From Pseudoxanthomonas suwonensis J47 (lineage in GTDB: Bacteria; Pseudomonadota; Gammaproteobacteria; Xanthomonadales; Xanthomonadaceae), in the NCBI RefSeq assembly GCF_000513955.1, contig NZ_AZUZ01000006.1:225914-266668 (forward strand): a DNA stretch of 40,755 nucleotides. Reading direction: 5' to 3'. How positions within the stretch are numbered: position 1 is the first letter of the stretch; each line of letters starts with the position of its first letter. Positions 39,370-40,755 of the stretch are shown one piece after another. The notes below the pieces were generated by a model. That model did not search any database, was not told where the DNA came from, and worked only from the letters and a program-made list of their open reading frames with translations. The translations under genes and the position numbers were made by a program.

Positions 39370-39590
39370 TCAGTTCGCGCGCTGGCTGATCGCCACGCTG
39401 CCCAGGATCAGCCCGCCCGCCAGCAGCATCTTCACCGTCACCGGCTCGTCCAGCAGCAGCCAGGCGAACAGCGCGCCGAACAGCGGGATCAGGTAAGTCA
39501 CCGTGGAGGTGCGGGCCGCGCCGATACGGTGGATCAGCCGGTAGAAGTAGATGAAGGCCAGCCCGGTGCACAGCACGCCCAGGGCCACCG
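39370..39590 (-). pseudogene. EamA/DMT transporter C-terminal remnant
   Basis: About 74 residues of the C-terminal EamA half: VALGVLCTGLAFIYFYRLIH, GAARTSTVTYLIPLFGALFA, LLLDEPVTVKMLLAGGLILGS. The reading frame continues upstream to about 39590, where the IS begins. The N-terminal seven or so TM helices are gone from here; the missing part may lie beyond the IS, off the right edge of the window. The remnant has no ribosome site of its own. Confidence 0.87.
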
Positions 39591-39790
39591 TAAGCTCCCC
39601 CTGATCCCGGACACCCCGGAAGTAGAACTTTCTGGCATCTTTTCAGCCAGGAGGTTCCATGAAGAAGTCGAAGTTCAGCGAGGCTCAGATCGTCTCGATC
39701 CTCAAGCAGGGTGATGCCGGGATTCCGGTGAAGGATCTCTGCCGGCAGGCGGGGATCAGCACGGCGACGTACTACCAGTGGAAGTCGAAG
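39591..39790 (+). mobile_element. IS3-family element A, left end only
   Basis: From about 39591 the sequence leaves EamA and enters an IS left end (TAAGCTCCCCCTGATCCCGG onward) with an orfA start on the plus strand. At 39790/39791 it is cut by a second IS. Only the left 200 nt are present. Exact ends need a database comparison. Confidence 0.75.
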
Positions 39791-39793
39791 TGA
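39659..39793 (+). pseudogene. IS3-family transposase OrfA, N-terminal fragment
   Basis: Forty-four residues of an IS3 OrfA helix-turn-helix protein: SKFSEAQIVSILKQGDAG, VKDLCRQAGISTATYYQWKS. AGGAGG precedes the ATG at 39659. The TGA that ends it is the first triplet of the second IS, so the remainder (usually another 40-50 residues with a leucine zipper) has been cut off. Confidence 0.88.
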
Positions 39794-39817
39794 CCTGAGT
39801 ATGGAACTTGTAGCCAA

Positions 39818-40657
39818 TCAGGCAGTGAGTCCGGGGTGGATGGTATCGGGTTCGGACCAGTTCCGGCGAACGGTTGCCGGCGGTTTGTAGCCATGGGCGC
39901 TGTGCGGCCGCTGTTCGTTGTAGAACTGCCGCCAGCGTTCGATCAGCACCTTGGCCTCGGCGCGGCTGCGGAACCATTCCCGGTTCAGCAGCTCGTCCCG
40001 CAGTTTGCCGTTGAAGCTTTCGACGAAGCCGTTCTGCCACGGGCTGCCCGGCGCGATGAACGCCGGGCCGATCGCCGCGTCGCGCAGCCAGCGCATCACC
40101 TTGGCTGCGGTGAACTCGGCGCCGTTGTCGGAGCGGACAAAGGCCGGCTTGCCGTAGAGCCGCATCAACCGCGACAGGGTCAGGATCACGTCCTGCGCCC
40201 GCAGGCTGGCCCCGACCTCGATGGCCAGGCACTCCCGGGTGTATTCGTCGATCACGCACAGCATCTTCAAGGCGCGCCCGTCGACCATCTGGTCGTGGAC
40301 GAAGTCGTAGCTCCAGACGGCATTCGGGCGAACCGCGCCCGGAAGGCGGATATCGTTGCCGGATCGGCGGCGACGCGGCCGGCGGCGGGGAATGTTCAAG
40401 CCCAGCCGACGCCACAGGCGCCGCACCCGGGCCTCGCCCAGGTCCAGCCAGGCCGCCATCCGGCGATACCCGAACCGCGGCACCTTCGGCGACGCGGCCA
40501 GCAAGCGCTCGGCCACCGCCTGGTCCTTGGCGGCCTGGCGCGGAGCGTAGCTGGCGATGCGGCGGCTCAGGCCCAGGTAACGAAGGGCCTTGCGCTGCGA
40601 GAGTCCCCGACGGACCAGCACCTGGACCGTGTCGCGTCGTTCCGACGGGGTCGTCAT
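39818..40657 (-). CDS. IS3-family transposase OrfB (DDE integrase core)
   Basis: A 279-residue transposase. Residues 5-90 form an HTH_21-type DNA-binding region ([37 protein letters not shown]). The rve catalytic core has Asp118 ([15 protein letters not shown]), Asp177 ([11 protein letters not shown]) and Glu213 ([18 protein letters not shown]), a D-D(35)E arrangement, with the K/R-rich segment following. The last ORF residues [15 protein letters not shown] are typical. Its ATG overlaps the orfA stop, and an A7 run precedes it, so the working transposase would be an OrfAB fusion made by -1 frameshifting. Confidence 0.96.
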   Translation of the reverse strand: MTTPSERRDTVQVLVRRGLSQRKALRYLGLSRRIASYAPRQAAKDQAVAERLLAASPKVPRFGYRRMAAWLDLGEARVRRLWRRLGLNIPRRRPRRRRSGNDIRLPGAVRPNAVWSYDFVHDQMVDGRALKMLCVIDEYTRECLAIEVGASLRAQDVILTLSRLMRLYGKPAFVRSDNGAEFTAAKVMRWLRDAAIGPAFIAPGSPWQNGFVESFNGKLRDELLNREWFRSRAEAKVLIERWRQFYNEQRPHSAHGYKPPATVRRNWSEPDTIHPGLTA

Positions 40658-40755
40658 TTTTTTCGGACGATCTCCTTCATCCCGTCGATGACCAGCATCT
40701 GCTCGGCCACCAGCCGCTTGAGCCGGGCGTTCTCGGACTCGAGGTCCTTGAGCCG
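40654..40755 (-). CDS. IS3-family transposase OrfA, C-terminal part (runs off the edge)
   Basis: The last 33 residues of OrfA, open to the right edge of the window: [20 protein letters not shown], ending MKEIVRKK-stop. Leucines and asparagine form the leucine-zipper of the family. The terminal codons CGA AAA AAA TGA contain an A7 slippery run (40657-40663) directly overlapping the orfB ATG. Confidence 0.9.
   Translation of the reverse strand, partial: RLKDLESENARLKRLVAEQMLVIDGMKEIVRKK

Larger units (their letters stand above)
39791..40755 (-). mobile_element. IS3-family element B, partial
   Basis: A second IS3-family element, transcribed leftward and inserted into element A. Its left terminus appears to be TGACCTGAGTATGG at 39791. 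It carries orfB complete and the C-terminal end of orfA, and continues past the right edge of the window, so its other end and target duplication cannot be seen. Confidence 0.85.

Noticed and set aside
1-40755. tRNA and rRNA genes
   Set aside because: I saw no cloverleaf with a GGTTCGAATCC-like T arm and no rRNA sequence. A tRNAscan run would settle it.

Overview
This GC-rich window (about 70% G+C by eye) looks like a chromosomal segment from the Xanthomonadaceae/Lysobacteraceae (Lysobacter, Luteimonas or Pseudoxanthomonas-like). This is inferred from recognisable protein families, the operon mtaD-ubiG-gph/mupP followed by a squalene/phytoene-synthase-like gene, GTAG-headed palindromic repeats of the Stenotrophomonas/Xanthomonas REP type, and frequent TACAAT/TACACT -10 elements with little visible -35. 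No rRNA, tRNA, CRISPR array or replication origin was seen.

Layout. 1-5.5 kb is a minus-strand block: efp leads a tight run (efp, mtaD, ubiG, gph/mupP, squalene/phytoene-synthase-like), followed by folE2 with its own promoter. epmB, the enzyme that makes the beta-lysine used to modify EF-P, is divergent from efp. An array of nine palindromic GTAG elements fills 6.66-7.18 kb. 7.3-17.6 kb holds two 23S rRNA methyltransferases (rlmD, rlmJ), an orphan receiver-HPt protein, a three-gene minus-strand cluster (cation diffusion facilitator, TIR-like protein, AhpD-like protein), a GNAT gene, mfd and an HD-GYP phosphohydrolase. 17.6-22.8 kb is decaying: an SLC13 permease with two frameshifts, an intact phospholipase-D/cardiolipin synthase, a LysR regulator and, divergent from it, an MFS N-terminus abutting an SDR C-terminus across a deletion. 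22.8-27.9 kb holds an M13 lipoprotein peptidase, a secreted S8 protease with a small membrane protein, a frameshifted GNAT gene and a tautomerase-like gene. 27.9-32.7 kb is an iron-siderophore uptake operon (TonB-dependent receptor, DUF3649, PepSY reductase-like, DUF3325) behind a promoter overlapped by a Fur-box-like palindrome. 32.8-39.4 kb carries gpmA, a pirin, aqpZ, an intracellular PHA depolymerase, a PadR/HAAS-sensor pair and a lipoprotein cyclophilin. The window ends in nested IS3-family insertions that truncate an EamA transporter.

Functional themes. efp and epmB form a translation-factor/modification pair. The iron operon is a complete outer-membrane to inner-membrane ferrisiderophore set. 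The most unusual gene is the TIR-like protein (10937-11857). Its N-terminus matches the TIR-like family used as NAD-cleaving effectors in CBASS/STING-type anti-phage defence, but it is joined to a beta-rich C-terminal domain that may be a ligand sensor, and no nucleotide cyclase lies nearby.

Several genes are broken (SLC13, GNAT, MFS/SDR, EamA). The single- and di-nucleotide indels sit in homopolymer or GC-dinucleotide runs, so sequencing error must be excluded for those. The MFS/SDR junction and the IS insertion are structural and less likely to be artefacts.
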